Source: Ilumatobacteraceae bacterium
GTDB lineage: Bacteria; Actinomycetota; Acidimicrobiia; Acidimicrobiales; Ilumatobacteraceae
Assembly: GCA_009691255.1 (NCBI GenBank)
Contig: SHUT01000006.1
Coordinates: 1 to 64,000, forward strand
Direction: 5' to 3'
Length of the DNA stretch: 64,000 nucleotides
Positions 36,161 through 45,182 of the stretch are shown here, piece by piece. The translations under genes were made by a program, and so were the position numbers. The notes under the pieces are model-generated. The model was not told the DNA's origin and did no database searches. It saw only the letters and a program-made list of their open reading frames with translations. Within the stretch, counting starts at the first letter, position 1; every line of letters starts with the position of its first letter.

Positions 36161-36233
36161 GGGCGATTAGCTCAGTCGGAAGAGCGCCACGTTCACATCG
36201 TGGAGGTCATGGGATCGAGGCCCGTACCGCCCA
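36161..36233 (+). tRNA. tRNA-Val (anticodon CAC)
   Basis: A 73-nt cloverleaf: acceptor GGGCGAT/ACCGCCC with an A-C mismatch at pair 6-67, D stem GCTC/GAGC, anticodon stem CCACG/CGTGG with loop TTCACAT (CAC), and T stem ATGGG/CCCGT with loop ATCGAGG (A instead of T at position 54). Discriminator A; no CCA encoded. Confidence 0.92.
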
Positions 36234-36312
36234 CTTTCATACTTGAGTAGCCACGTCTGTTTGAGCGTGGGCTAACTTACCGTCGGGTGATTTGCCAACG
36301 AAGGGGATACTG

Positions 36313-38070
36313 ATGCTTGATTATGTCATTAAGGCCGGAACCATTGTCGACGGAACAGGAAGCACTCCTCGTCAGGGAGATATTGGTATACGCGATGGTG
36401 TAATTGTCCAAGTCGGTGGCACAATCACCCAAGCAGCGCAAGAAACTATTGACGCAGACGGCGCCATCGTGACACCGGGTTGGGTTGACGTGCACACTCA
36501 CTACGACGGCCAGGTCAGTTGGGACGATGTCATGGATCCGTCAGCAGGCAATGGTGCCACCACAATTGTGATGGGCAATTGCGGAGTCGGGTTCGCACCT
36601 GTGCGCCCTGGTGGCGAAAAATCGCTGATTGAGTTGATGGAAGGCGTTGAAGATATTCCAGGTACTGCGTTGTACGAAGGAATCGAATGGGGGCAATGGG
36701 AATCTTTTCCGGAATATATGGACTACATCGCGAGTCGTAGGTACTCGCTTGATGTTGGGGCACAAGTTGCCCACGGTGCATTGCGCTACTACGTCATGGG
36801 GCAACGCGGCAAAGAAAATCTAGATGCCACGCCAGAAGATCTAGCAGAAATGTCGCGACTCCTTACTGATGCACTCGAAGCCGGAGCCATGGGATTTAGC
36901 ACTTCACGCACAATTGGACACCGTGCTCTTGACGGATCTCCGGTACCCGGAACATTTGCTCCAGACTACGAACTAAGTGCCATCGCAGATGCAATGGCCA
37001 AAGCAGGGCGCGGAGTTTTTGAAATGATTCCAGCGGGCACCGTGGGCAAACTCGAAGCATTGGGTGGTGAGCGCACAACTCCCGAAGCAGAACTTGAATT
37101 GATGGCCGGATTTTCACGTCAAAGCGGACGCAAGGTGACGTTTACGTTGGTGCAATCACCGGACTATGCACCCGATACTTGGCAGCGATTGCTCGAGATG
37201 ACAGTGTCTGCAAATCAGTCAGGGGCGCAACTGTTTCCCCAAGTTCCGTCCCGACCAATTGGCTTGGCGTCAGGATTATCTGGCTATCACGCTTTTCAGC
37301 GGCGACCAACATATATAAAACTTGCGGCATTGTCGTTGGCTGATCGTGCTCGCGAGATGGCCAAACCTGAGATCAAAAGTGCCATCATGTCCGAGAACGA
37401 TGTACCCGTTGATCAGCCTGGCTCAATGGCAAACATGTATCGGTTGTTTCAAACTGCTGCACCTTTCTTGTATCCATTGGCAGATCCCGTCGACTACGAA
37501 CCAGATCCGTCGCTCATGCTGGGCACGCGTGCTGCCGCAACTGGACAAGATATTTTGAGCGTGCTGTACGACTATCTACTTGAACAAGACGGCGCGGCGA
37601 TGTGTGCGCTGATGGGTGGAGCCAATGTGCATGAGAGTCAAGAAGTTTTGCGCCAGATGTTGGTTCATCCCGAAACCGTGACTGGTCTTAGTGACGCAGG
37701 TGCGCATGTCACATTGATCTGTGATGCCACCATGCCAACAACACAACTCACGTTTTGGGCTCGCGATCGCCACAAGGGTGACCGTATTCCGCTTGAGTTT
37801 TTGGTGGCAAAGCAATCTGCTCGAAATGCAGACTTGTATGGCTTAAGTGATCGCGGTCGCTTGGCAGTTGGACTTCGTGCTGACATCAATGTGATTGACT
37901 TTGACAATTTGCGGGTCTCGCCGCCCAAGGCATTTCACGATTTGCCAGCAGGCGGAACCCGATTGATTCAGCCTGTATCGGGCTATTTGGCCACACTGGT
38001 CAAAGGCCAGATGACTCGCCGACACGATGCCGACACCGGGGCTCGCCCAGGGTCGCTTGTACGTGGCTAG
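36313..38070 (+). CDS. N-acyl-D-amino-acid deacylase (amidohydrolase)
   Basis: A 585-residue zinc amidohydrolase of the D-aminoacylase group. MLDYVIKAGTIVDGTGSTP is the usual opening; metal ligands are in DVHTHYDGQVSWD near residue 65, followed by TTIVMGNCGVGFAPVRPG. The late LSDAGAHVTLICDA segment supplies a metal-binding Asp. Members hydrolyse N-acyl-D-amino acids or related amides; the substrate is uncertain. The track's TTG 36292 is replaced by ATG 36313 because AAGGGG lies just before it. It stands alone, 79 nt after tRNA-Val. Confidence 0.9.
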   Translation: MLDYVIKAGTIVDGTGSTPRQGDIGIRDGVIVQVGGTITQAAQETIDADGAIVTPGWVDVHTHYDGQVSWDDVMDPSAGNGATTIVMGNCGVGFAPVRPGGEKSLIELMEGVEDIPGTALYEGIEWGQWESFPEYMDYIASRRYSLDVGAQVAHGALRYYVMGQRGKENLDATPEDLAEMSRLLTDALEAGAMGFSTSRTIGHRALDGSPVPGTFAPDYELSAIADAMAKAGRGVFEMIPAGTVGKLEALGGERTTPEAELELMAGFSRQSGRKVTFTLVQSPDYAPDTWQRLLEMTVSANQSGAQLFPQVPSRPIGLASGLSGYHAFQRRPTYIKLAALSLADRAREMAKPEIKSAIMSENDVPVDQPGSMANMYRLFQTAAPFLYPLADPVDYEPDPSLMLGTRAAATGQDILSVLYDYLLEQDGAAMCALMGGANVHESQEVLRQMLVHPETVTGLSDAGAHVTLICDATMPTTQLTFWARDRHKGDRIPLEFLVAKQSARNADLYGLSDRGRLAVGLRADINVIDFDNLRVSPPKAFHDLPAGGTRLIQPVSGYLATLVKGQMTRRHDADTGARPGSLVRG

Positions 38071-38134
38071 TTGTTTCGCTCGCCGTATTGAGGCGCAATA
38101 ACCCAAGGTGCTCTGATTCGTGGTCTGGGCGAAC

Positions 38135-38140
38135 TAACTT
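38135..38140 (+). promoter_or_regulatory. -10 box of DUF3499 gene (leaderless)
   Basis: TAACTT, 6 nt before the GTG start at 38147. Confidence 0.5.
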
Positions 38141-38146
38141 CGTGTT

Positions 38147-38710
38147 GTGCGTAAGTTATGTGAACGATCAGGATGTGCCAGACCAAGTGCCGTGGCATAT
38201 GGCATCGACAATGCACGCTTGACCGTGTGGTTTGAAGTAGCCCACGAACAGGATCCAACCCAAGCAGGCGCGTTGTGTCGCCGCCATGCAGACGCACTAG
38301 TGGTACCCAAAGGCTGGACCATTGATGATCGGCGCGAGCCTGTGCCCAAATTGTTTCGAACCCAAGACACGACTGTTGTTGACAAGGCTAAATCACGAAC
38401 CAAAGACAAACGCAAGACAGCGCCAAGCACAAAAGTAAAACAAAGCCTGGTTGCCGTTCCGTCGCTGCTGGATAAGTTGTCACCCGAAGAATACACAACC
38501 GCAATAAAAATCGTGCCATCTGTTCCTGTGGTTGCCGCTGTTGTTGAAGACGCGCACCTTGACGAGACACAGGCAATTCCATGGATGCCAAAGCTCGTTC
38601 GTCGTGGCGACTACGACATTGACCAATCCACTGGTCAGCCACACGGTGATGACACTGCCTCGCACGGGCGATTAATGCGTCGTGCATTTGGCGATCGCCC
38701 ACAGGGCTGA
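38147..38710 (+). CDS. DUF3499-like protein
   Basis: A 187-residue protein whose first 65 residues match the actinobacterial DUF3499 pattern: an N-terminal CERSGCARPSAVAYGID metal-binding-like knuckle, then ALCRRHADALVVPKGW. The paired CxxxxC and CxxH suggest a small zinc site. The rest is charged and low in conserved features, ending with a basic tail. Function unknown; in actinobacteria this family is widespread and is thought to be housekeeping. The GTG start is supported by a TAACTT box 6 nt upstream. The SRPBCC gene follows 4 nt later. Confidence 0.75.
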   Translation: MRKLCERSGCARPSAVAYGIDNARLTVWFEVAHEQDPTQAGALCRRHADALVVPKGWTIDDRREPVPKLFRTQDTTVVDKAKSRTKDKRKTAPSTKVKQSLVAVPSLLDKLSPEEYTTAIKIVPSVPVVAAVVEDAHLDETQAIPWMPKLVRRGDYDIDQSTGQPHGDDTASHGRLMRRAFGDRPQG

Positions 38711-38714
38711 CTGC

Positions 38715-39176
38715 GTGCGAGTTTCATCGGTGATTGTCATTGATGCACCGTTGCTCTCTGTGCTGCCATTTGTCAGCGTTCTTGACGCTTATCCATTGTG
38801 GATGAACATGGTGCATCGGGCCGAGGTATCAAAGGATTGCATCGATGAATGGAACGTGGAGTTACGAGCCAGGGTCGGGCCATTGGCAAGATCAAAGCGG
38901 TTGCTCATGAAACGAACTACAAGTGAAGTAGCGGCAAATGGCGACACAGCCAAAGTGGTTTTTGAGCGAGCCGAATCTGATGGCAGACAACATGCGCAAT
39001 GGGTGTTAACGATTGATCTCACAACAGCAGAACCATCTGCATCAACGCGCGTGGACGTGGAACTTTTTTATGGTGGAGCACTCTGGACTGGCGGAATTCT
39101 TGAAAGAGTATTAGCAGACAACATCAGATCTGGACATGACCGACTCTGCCAGGTCGTCAAAGCTAAAATTTCGTAG
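38715..39176 (+). CDS. SRPBCC (START-like) family protein
   Basis: A 153-residue single-domain protein. The pattern VIVIDAPLLSVLPFVSVLDAYPLWMNMVHRAEV, alternating strands, and a long C-terminal helix (ILERVLADNIRSGHDRLCQVVKAK) match polyketide-cyclase/START-like folds that bind a lipid or other hydrophobic ligand. The GTG at 38715 is chosen because it comes 4 nt after the DUF3499 stop; the track's start lies inside that gene. It is convergent with an ABC ATPase gene, 5 bp apart. Confidence 0.75.
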   Translation: MRVSSVIVIDAPLLSVLPFVSVLDAYPLWMNMVHRAEVSKDCIDEWNVELRARVGPLARSKRLLMKRTTSEVAANGDTAKVVFERAESDGRQHAQWVLTIDLTTAEPSASTRVDVELFYGGALWTGGILERVLADNIRSGHDRLCQVVKAKIS

Positions 39177-39181
39177 CGAAC

Positions 39182-39988
39182 TTAATCTAATGCGTGGGCG
39201 GTTAGCCGTCCGTTTGGTCGAGTCTGCACAACTAGTTGCATCTCAAAGCACGTTGACAGTGCGCTCGAAGTAAGAGTCTCATCAATTGGGCCTGCACCGA
39301 TGACTTCTCCGTCTCTTAAGAGCAGAGCGTGTGTCGTTGATGTCGGTATCTCTTCGACGTGATGAGTTGCTAGTACTGATACTAAATCCGGCATCGTGCT
39401 GGCACATTCATCAAGAAGCGATACAAGATAGTGGCGCCCACCTAGGTCAAGTTGAGCACTTGGTTCATCAAGCAAGAGAGCAAGTGGGTTATTCATTAGC
39501 GCGCGAGCAATGAGAACTCGTTGTTGTTCTCCGGAGGACAATGAACCAAATGATCGCTGCGCAGTGCCAAGAACCCCTAGACGCTCAAGACAGGAGTCTG
39601 CTTGAGTAGAATCTGCATCGGTGTAGTCATGCCACCATGTCTCAAGGGCGCCGTAGCGAGCAGTCATCACCACGTCATGGGCACTTAACGCTGGACGCAA
39701 GTCATTGGTCAAAGATGCAGACATATAGGCCAATCGGGCACGAGCAGTGCGCACGTCAAATGTGCCGAGGGATTGACCTGCAACTGCAATGTCGCCCCTA
39801 GACGGGTGCAGATAAAGTGACAACACGCGTAACAAGGTGGTTTTACCGCAACCATTTGGCCCCATCACTATCCATCGCTGCCCACATTCAAAGCGAACTG
39901 AGAGGGGCTTTAATACTGTGTGATTGTCGAACACCACTGCAACATCGCGCAGCTCAATTACCGCAGACTGGTGGGTCAGGCTTGGCAT
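39182..39988 (-). CDS. ABC-type ATPase, stand-alone
   Basis: A 268-residue ATPase. Walker A is MGPNGCGKTTLLRVL near residue 40, the signature SLSSGEQQRVLIARAL, Walker B ALLLDEPSAQLD, and the switch His is in VLATHHVEEI. It resembles FecE/ModF-like or YlmA-like ATPases. No permease or binding-protein gene lies nearby, so its transport partner is unknown or it works in a non-transport role. ATG 39988 is chosen because TACCGT stands 7 nt upstream; the track's longer start would overlap the divergent kinase gene. Confidence 0.85.
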   Translation of the reverse strand: MPSLTHQSAVIELRDVAVVFDNHTVLKPLSVRFECGQRWIVMGPNGCGKTTLLRVLSLYLHPSRGDIAVAGQSLGTFDVRTARARLAYMSASLTNDLRPALSAHDVVMTARYGALETWWHDYTDADSTQADSCLERLGVLGTAQRSFGSLSSGEQQRVLIARALMNNPLALLLDEPSAQLDLGGRHYLVSLLDECASTMPDLVSVLATHHVEEIPTSTTHALLLRDGEVIGAGPIDETLTSSALSTCFEMQLVVQTRPNGRLTAHALD

Positions 39989-39995
39989 CAACATC

Positions 39996-40001
39996 ACGGT
40001 A
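39996..40001 (-). promoter_or_regulatory. -10 box of ABC ATPase gene
   Basis: TACCGT on the minus strand, 7 nt before the ATG at 39988. Confidence 0.35.
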
Positions 40002-40037
40002 GTCGGCTCAACGGCGCCAACATGGCAAAGTAGTGAT

Positions 40038-40991
40038 GTGAGCATAAACACCCTTGTTGATGCACTGGCGAGTGATTTGTCACTACTGCTTGGTGCGCGT
40101 GAGATCAGCAATTTGCGGCGACTCACTGGCGGCGCATCACGCGAAACATGGCGCTTTGATGCCGATGGTTCTTCGTTTGTATTACAGCGCGTGCGCCCCG
40201 GAACAATTGGGGGACTAAAACAAGAACCATCTGTGCTGGTGATGGCAGCACGACACGGAGTGCCTGTTCCGGAACTTGTGTTTGACGGATCTGCATCAGA
40301 TGCACTGACTCAGCCATTTATGATCGTGCGTGCTGTTGAAGGAGAAACCATTGCTCGCAAGATTCAAAGAGACGACGCTTTTGGTTTGGCCAGGCAGAAT
40401 TTTTGTCGCGACGCAGGCACGGCATTGGCAAAGTTGCACGGCATCGATGTGCAGGAAGTCTCTGGACTAGAAGATGAAGATCAAGTGGAGCGATATCGCG
40501 AAGTTCTAGATTTCTTAAACGAACCACATCCAACATTCGAACTGGTGTTTAAGTGGCTCAAGGCGCATCAGCCTGAGTCTCGTCGGCGCACAATTGTGCA
40601 TGGTGATTTTCGATTAGGAAATCTGATGATTGGCCCGCGTGGCATTGAAGCCGTGCTGGATTGGGAACTAGCCCACCTCGGAGATCCAATGGAAGACCTG
40701 GGTTGGCTGTGCGTGAAGGCGTGGCGTTTTGGCGGAGCCCAACCAGTGGCGGGTCTGGGCTCTTACGACGATTTATTCAGCGCGTACGAAGAACATTCTG
40801 GAGTAAAAGTGGATCATGACGTTGTGCGTTGGTGGCAGGTGCTCGGAACACTGAAGTGGGGAATCATCTGTATCTCTCAGGCATCAACTCATCTATCTGG
40901 TGTTATACGGAGCCATGAGTTGGCAGCGATTGGTCGCCGGGTCTGTGAAAATGAATATGACTTGTTCCAACTACTAGAAGGAGAATGGTGA
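40038..40991 (+). CDS. APH-family phosphotransferase
   Basis: A 317-residue kinase-fold protein of the aminoglycoside-phosphotransferase family, in the branch near acyl-CoA dehydrogenase ACAD10/11 N-domains. LRRLTGGASRETWRFDADG is the nucleotide loop; the catalytic HGDFRLGNLMIG and metal-binding VLDWELAHLGDPMEDLGW are intact. It is not evidence of antibiotic resistance; relatives act on hydroxyacyl or similar substrates. GTG 40038 fits the family start; the track's 39924 overlaps the divergent ABC gene. The DUF6285 gene overlaps its stop codon. Confidence 0.85.
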   Translation: MSINTLVDALASDLSLLLGAREISNLRRLTGGASRETWRFDADGSSFVLQRVRPGTIGGLKQEPSVLVMAARHGVPVPELVFDGSASDALTQPFMIVRAVEGETIARKIQRDDAFGLARQNFCRDAGTALAKLHGIDVQEVSGLEDEDQVERYREVLDFLNEPHPTFELVFKWLKAHQPESRRRTIVHGDFRLGNLMIGPRGIEAVLDWELAHLGDPMEDLGWLCVKAWRFGGAQPVAGLGSYDDLFSAYEEHSGVKVDHDVVRWWQVLGTLKWGIICISQASTHLSGVIRSHELAAIGRRVCENEYDLFQLLEGEW

Positions 40992-41335
40992 TGGCTCATC
41001 CCCACGATGTTCCAACAAGCTCACAACTACTTGAGGCCGTGCGTCAATGGCTCGAACGCGATGTCATGCCAGCAGTAGATGCACGATTGCAGTTTCACGG
41101 CCGAGTGGCAATGAATCTTCTAGCGATGGTCGAACGAGAAATCGAGATCGGTCCAGGGCAAGCCGTTGAACATGATGAGCGCCTTGCAACTCTTGAATGT
41201 GCCGACGATTCAGAACTTGCTCAACGCATTAAAAGCGGTGAAATGGATGACCGACTTGAAGAAGTAAGGGCCCTTGTCTACGCCAGCGTGGTTGACAAAT
41301 TGCTTGTTGCTAATCCGAAGTACCTCGAAAAATAA
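40991..41335 (+). CDS. DUF6285-like protein
   Basis: A 114-residue helical protein. SQLLEAVRQWLERDVMPAVDARLQFHGRVAMNLLAMVEREIEIG and the end VVDKLLVANPKYL agree well with DUF6285, which is typically encoded beside an APH-type kinase and an acyl-CoA dehydrogenase. Here only the kinase is adjacent. AAGGAG stands 7 nt before ATG 40991, while the track's ATG 40985 is too close to it, so 40991 is used. The stop/start arrangement TGATG couples it to the kinase. Function unknown. Confidence 0.8.
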   Translation: MAHPHDVPTSSQLLEAVRQWLERDVMPAVDARLQFHGRVAMNLLAMVEREIEIGPGQAVEHDERLATLECADDSELAQRIKSGEMDDRLEEVRALVYASVVDKLLVANPKYLEK

Positions 41336-42397
41336 TTATTCGACCGAGCGTGGTGGTCTGCCCAGTGTGACGGGTTGACCAGCAGCCAACTGCCCACACG
41401 CAGCAGCAATGTCTGTACCACGGTTCTGGCGAATGGTCGCGTTGGTTCCGAGCGCTTCAAGGCTGCGGCGAAAGGCGTGCACTTTATTGTTGCTGCTTCC
41501 GCGCGTCGGCCAACCTGGGGTTGGATTGAGTGGAATCAGATTGACATGTGCACTTGGTCGCAATGATGCGCACAAAGTGTGTAGTTCGCGGGCATCGCGC
41601 TCTGTGTCGTTGACTCCGTCTATTAGTGCCCACTCAAAAGTAATACGCCGATTCTTCTTGTCGAGATAATCGCGACAAGATTGCATGAGGTCTTCAATTG
41701 GGTAGCGCTTATTGATTGGCACAAGTTCGTCGCGCAAATCATTACGCGCCGCATGCAGTGATACGGCAAGATTGACGGGTAGTGGACGATTGCTAAGTGT
41801 GCGAATTCCAGGAATTATTCCGACAGTGCTGATTGTTAGATGTCGCGCCGAGATCCCCATGTCGTGGTTCATTTTTTCGACTGCACCCCATACGGCTGAC
41901 TCATTGGCGAGCGGTTCTCCCATGCCCATGAACACCACATTGCCAACGCGCACGTCAGTAAGCGCAGCAATGCGAGAAACCAGGATGACTTGTTCGACAA
42001 TTTCTCCGGTTGTCATGTGTCGAGTGAAACCTGCTTGACCAGTTGCACAAAAACCACAGCCCATCGCACACCCCGCTTGTGTACTCACGCATACCGTGGC
42101 GCGGTCTTCGTAGTACATCAGCACCGTCTCGATAGGGGAACCGCCGTCTACGAGGTTGAATAAGAACTTGACTGTTTCTCCGTCATCGGCGACCGTGCGT
42201 GATACCTCTTGCAATGACAACGGCAATGCTTCTTGCAAAACGTGGCGTAAATTGTTGGGCAGTGAAGAGATCTCGGACGGAGCCTTTAGATGGGTATACA
42301 AACCTTCCCACACTTGATCGATGCGGTACCTTGGTTGTCCCGCCAGTATTTTGGCGATGTCCTCACGCGAAGCGTCGTAGAGCGATGTTGTCGTCAT
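41336..42397 (-). CDS. rlmN: 23S rRNA (adenine-2503-C2) methyltransferase
   Basis: A 353-residue radical-SAM enzyme that methylates A2503 of 23S rRNA and also tRNA A37. The CxxxCxxC cluster motif is GCAMGCGFCATGQAGF near residue 115. The methyl-carrying Cys is in AAACGQLAAGQP close to the C-terminus. GNVVFMGMGEPLAN is the glycine-rich SAM motif. Its ATG overlaps the pepF stop codon by one base (TGATG), so the two genes are coupled. The stop is immediately beside that of convergent DUF6285. Confidence 0.96.
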   Translation of the reverse strand: MTTTSLYDASREDIAKILAGQPRYRIDQVWEGLYTHLKAPSEISSLPNNLRHVLQEALPLSLQEVSRTVADDGETVKFLFNLVDGGSPIETVLMYYEDRATVCVSTQAGCAMGCGFCATGQAGFTRHMTTGEIVEQVILVSRIAALTDVRVGNVVFMGMGEPLANESAVWGAVEKMNHDMGISARHLTISTVGIIPGIRTLSNRPLPVNLAVSLHAARNDLRDELVPINKRYPIEDLMQSCRDYLDKKNRRITFEWALIDGVNDTERDARELHTLCASLRPSAHVNLIPLNPTPGWPTRGSSNNKVHAFRRSLEALGTNATIRQNRGTDIAAACGQLAAGQPVTLGRPPRSVE

Positions 42398-44202
42398 CAG
42401 ATGACAACCGATTTTGAAAGTGTGTTGTAGTCAGCGATGCGATTGCGCACAACATCAAGGCTCGCTGTCCAAAATGCTTCACCCGTAACGTCAAATCCGA
42501 AGGCTGCGCCGAGTTCTTCTGCTGTATCCATTCCGGCGCGCGACAATAGCGTGTCGTAGCCGTGTCGGAACTTGTCAGGATCTGCCTGAAACTGAGAGAA
42601 CAATCCGAGTCCAAAGAGCAAACCGTACGTGTATGGCCAGTTATAAAAATGACTGCCGTAGTAATGAGGCTTGAGCACCCACATATGTGGATGAGCAGTG
42701 GATTGGTCTAGTCCGTCACCGTATGCAGTGGCCTGGGCATTGGTCATCATCTCGTTGAGTTCACTTACTCCGAGTGTGCGTCGTTGGCGCCGCGCAAACA
42801 CTTCGGTTTCGAACAAGAAACGGCTGTGGATATCGACAACCACTTGATTAGAACCAACGAGATCAACATCCAAAAGAGCAAGTCGTTGGTTACCAGAAAG
42901 TGTTGCTAGGCCGGCTTCGACCATCAGTGTCTCACAAAAAATACTGGCTGTTTCGGCGAGTGCCATCGGGAGACGTTTTTGTAATGGCGTGCGTTGCGCC
43001 AACTGAGTGTTGTGGTAAGCGTGGCCAAGTTCGTGAGCAGTCATCTGAGCGCTATCGGCGCTACCAGTCCAATTCAGGAGCACAAGAGACCGATCTCCGA
43101 CGAAAGGCATACAAAATGCACCACCTACTTTGCCATCACGAGGTTCTGCGTCGAGCCATTTTTCTGTAATTGCTCTATCCACGAGTCCGGCCAGCTCGGT
43201 GCTGTATGTGCCAAAAGCATGTCGAACCGATTGAATGCCTTGTTCCCACGAGATCTTGTCTGCGCCCACTGGTAGCGGAGCCATCATGTTCCACCACGGC
43301 AACGATTCACCCGATGCATGCAATGACGATTTTGTTTTCATCCACTGCCGAAAATCAGGAAGTGAATCAGTAACTGCTTTTTGCATGGCATCAAATGTTG
43401 GTCGACTCACACTGTTGCCATACAAAGAAGCTTCAAGGGGTGACTCCCAATGTCGCCGAGCGTTAACGGTGTTTGCTTCGCCCTTGATGCTGTTCATGGC
43501 GGCAGCACACACCACTGCAACGCGGGGCCAAGCGTTCATCTCGGCTTCGTATCCTGCGCGACGCGTTGCTTCGTCTGCGTGACTCGCTAAGCCACGCACC
43601 GCAGGCATCGGCATTTCTTGTGTTGAACCATCTGGAAACGAAACAGTGCCGCCTAGTTGCGATGTGATGTCTCCCTGTAGACGACCCCATGCGCCAGAAC
43701 CAGTGGTTGCAAGTTCTGCATACAAACCTTCTTGGGCTTCAGGCATTTGATGGGCGGCGCGTTGAGCGAGTCGCAACAATGGTCCGTGGTGTTCGTGGGC
43801 TTGTGTACTGCGAGCGCTGAGTTCGTCAATGCCAAGCGACCCGATCCATTGGGCCAGGCGTGCTAGTAACGGACGCATGCGCGAGTCGAGTACCTCGACT
43901 TCGCTCAATAAGCCCTGTGCTTGTTCGTCGCGAGAATTGGTGGTGACGGTGGCATAAACATATGCCTCCAATATTTCAGAGTGCGCCAAGACACGATTGA
44001 CTGCAGCAATGATTTCGTCAGCGGCGGGTCCGTCTGCGTCAGTGATGACACGTTCGACATCGCGTACATTGTGTTGTTCGAACAGCGCTTCGAGGCGTGC
44101 CACGTCTGATGCAAGATTTTCCATATCATCAGTAAAAGTTCGAGATGACAAAGAATCATGGACGTCGGTCACGGACCAGCGCGGCAAAGTGGTATCAGGC
44201 AT
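42397..44202 (-). CDS. pepF: M3-family oligoendopeptidase F
   Basis: A 601-residue cytoplasmic metallopeptidase that cuts short peptides. The zinc motif is MTAHELGHAYHN (HExxH) near residue 390, with the third ligand Glu in MALAETASIFCETLM. The N-terminal helical domain of the M3B group precedes it. The size is normal for PepF. TAGCCT 6 nt before the ATG supports a leaderless start. It is first in a two-gene operon with rlmN. Confidence 0.95.
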   Translation of the reverse strand: MPDTTLPRWSVTDVHDSLSSRTFTDDMENLASDVARLEALFEQHNVRDVERVITDADGPAADEIIAAVNRVLAHSEILEAYVYATVTTNSRDEQAQGLLSEVEVLDSRMRPLLARLAQWIGSLGIDELSARSTQAHEHHGPLLRLAQRAAHQMPEAQEGLYAELATTGSGAWGRLQGDITSQLGGTVSFPDGSTQEMPMPAVRGLASHADEATRRAGYEAEMNAWPRVAVVCAAAMNSIKGEANTVNARRHWESPLEASLYGNSVSRPTFDAMQKAVTDSLPDFRQWMKTKSSLHASGESLPWWNMMAPLPVGADKISWEQGIQSVRHAFGTYSTELAGLVDRAITEKWLDAEPRDGKVGGAFCMPFVGDRSLVLLNWTGSADSAQMTAHELGHAYHNTQLAQRTPLQKRLPMALAETASIFCETLMVEAGLATLSGNQRLALLDVDLVGSNQVVVDIHSRFLFETEVFARRQRRTLGVSELNEMMTNAQATAYGDGLDQSTAHPHMWVLKPHYYGSHFYNWPYTYGLLFGLGLFSQFQADPDKFRHGYDTLLSRAGMDTAEELGAAFGFDVTGEAFWTASLDVVRNRIADYNTLSKSVVI

Positions 44203-44208
44203 ATCTTT

Positions 44209-44214
44209 AGGCTA
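44209..44214 (-). promoter_or_regulatory. -10 box of pepF-rlmN (leaderless)
   Basis: TAGCCT on the minus strand, 6 nt before the ATG at 44202. Confidence 0.5.
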
Positions 44215-44236
44215 TTGGTGTTCTGGCGTGACGGCG

Positions 44237-45160
44237 CTACGAATGAGAGATGTCACCCACAAAAGCAAGTTCTGTGTGATGGGTGACAAACCCAAGTCTG
44301 GAATACATCGCAATTGCAGCAGTGTTATCAGCATCAACGAACAACATGCCAATCTCTGCGCCTGAGGCGGCCAGATAATTCAGGCCAGCCACTGTGATGG
44401 CGGAGCCCAAGCCACGGCCGACAAAATCGGGGTGTACCGCGATTACATAGATTTCGCCAACAAGTGGTGTTGTTTCGGGATGCATTTTAGTCCAGCAGAA
44501 TGCCCCAAGTTTGGAGTCAATATCGTGAATCAAAAACCCATTGGCATCAAACCACGGTTCGGCAATTCTGGATTGCAAGACATCAAGTTCCCAAGCACCT
44601 TGCTCTGGGTGCTCAGTAAAGGCAGCATTATTTGTCTCAAGCCAAAGCAGCGCATCGCCAGAGAAATCAAATGGGCGAGTGGTGATTGTGGAGCCGCGGT
44701 AGGCGATTACTTTTGGAAGCGGAAGTGGAACACGTAGTTGCAATAACTCACGACCTTGTTGCAGTCCAAACTCTTGGGCGAGTGTTCGATGCAACTGTGA
44801 TGCTTCAAATACCCACCAATGCACATGACCTCCGCCCTCGGACTTAACAATGTCAAGGGCCGCGGTCATTAGTTCGTGTCCGATAACGGCCATGTCATAT
44901 CGATGATGAGGATGCACCACTAAATCGAGCGACCATGACTCATTGCCACGGGATAACTGGCAATACGCAATGGGGTGGTCATGGTCCTCTTCGGTGGCGA
45001 TCAGACCAATAAAGCCAGGACGTCCACCCTGGCGAAGATCAAGCCACAAATGATCGCTTAGTGGCCGAACACCATCGGCTCGCTCGGCATCGGTTAGCAA
45101 TTCGGAGATGTTTTGGATGGCGGCGGTGTCCATTTGCCGCTTGATGATGAGGGAACGCAC
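44237..45160 (-). CDS. mshD: Mycothiol synthase
   Basis: A 307-residue acetyltransferase with tandem GNAT domains, the layout of MshD, which acetylates Cys-GlcN-Ins in the last step of mycothiol synthesis. The C-terminal domain is clear: GEIYVIAVHPDFVGRGLGSAITVAGLNYLAASGAEIGML (acetyl-CoA pyrophosphate loop near residue 235) and LFVDADNTAAIAMYSRLGF. Mycothiol is restricted to actinobacteria, so this is a strong lineage marker. GTG 45160 is preferred over ATG 45133 because TACCCT lies exactly 6 nt upstream within a palindrome shared with divergent nth. Confidence 0.88.
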   Translation of the reverse strand: MRSLIIKRQMDTAAIQNISELLTDAERADGVRPLSDHLWLDLRQGGRPGFIGLIATEEDHDHPIAYCQLSRGNESWSLDLVVHPHHRYDMAVIGHELMTAALDIVKSEGGGHVHWWVFEASQLHRTLAQEFGLQQGRELLQLRVPLPLPKVIAYRGSTITTRPFDFSGDALLWLETNNAAFTEHPEQGAWELDVLQSRIAEPWFDANGFLIHDIDSKLGAFCWTKMHPETTPLVGEIYVIAVHPDFVGRGLGSAITVAGLNYLAASGAEIGMLFVDADNTAAIAMYSRLGFVTHHTELAFVGDISHS

Positions 45161-45166
45161 TCAGAA

Positions 45167-45176
45167 AGGGTACCCT
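45167..45176. promoter_or_regulatory. Palindromic bidirectional -10 element AGGGTACCCT
   Basis: A perfect 10-bp palindrome. Read either way it gives TACCCT followed by 6 nt and a GTG start: nth at 45183 on the plus strand and mshD at 45160 on the minus strand. The two -10 boxes share their TA core. Confidence 0.6.
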
Positions 45177-45182
45177 CGCGCC

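Noticed and set aside
40038-40991. Reading the APH-family gene as an aminoglycoside-resistance gene
   Set aside because: Coupling to DUF6285 and similarity to the acyl-CoA-dehydrogenase-associated branch point to metabolism.
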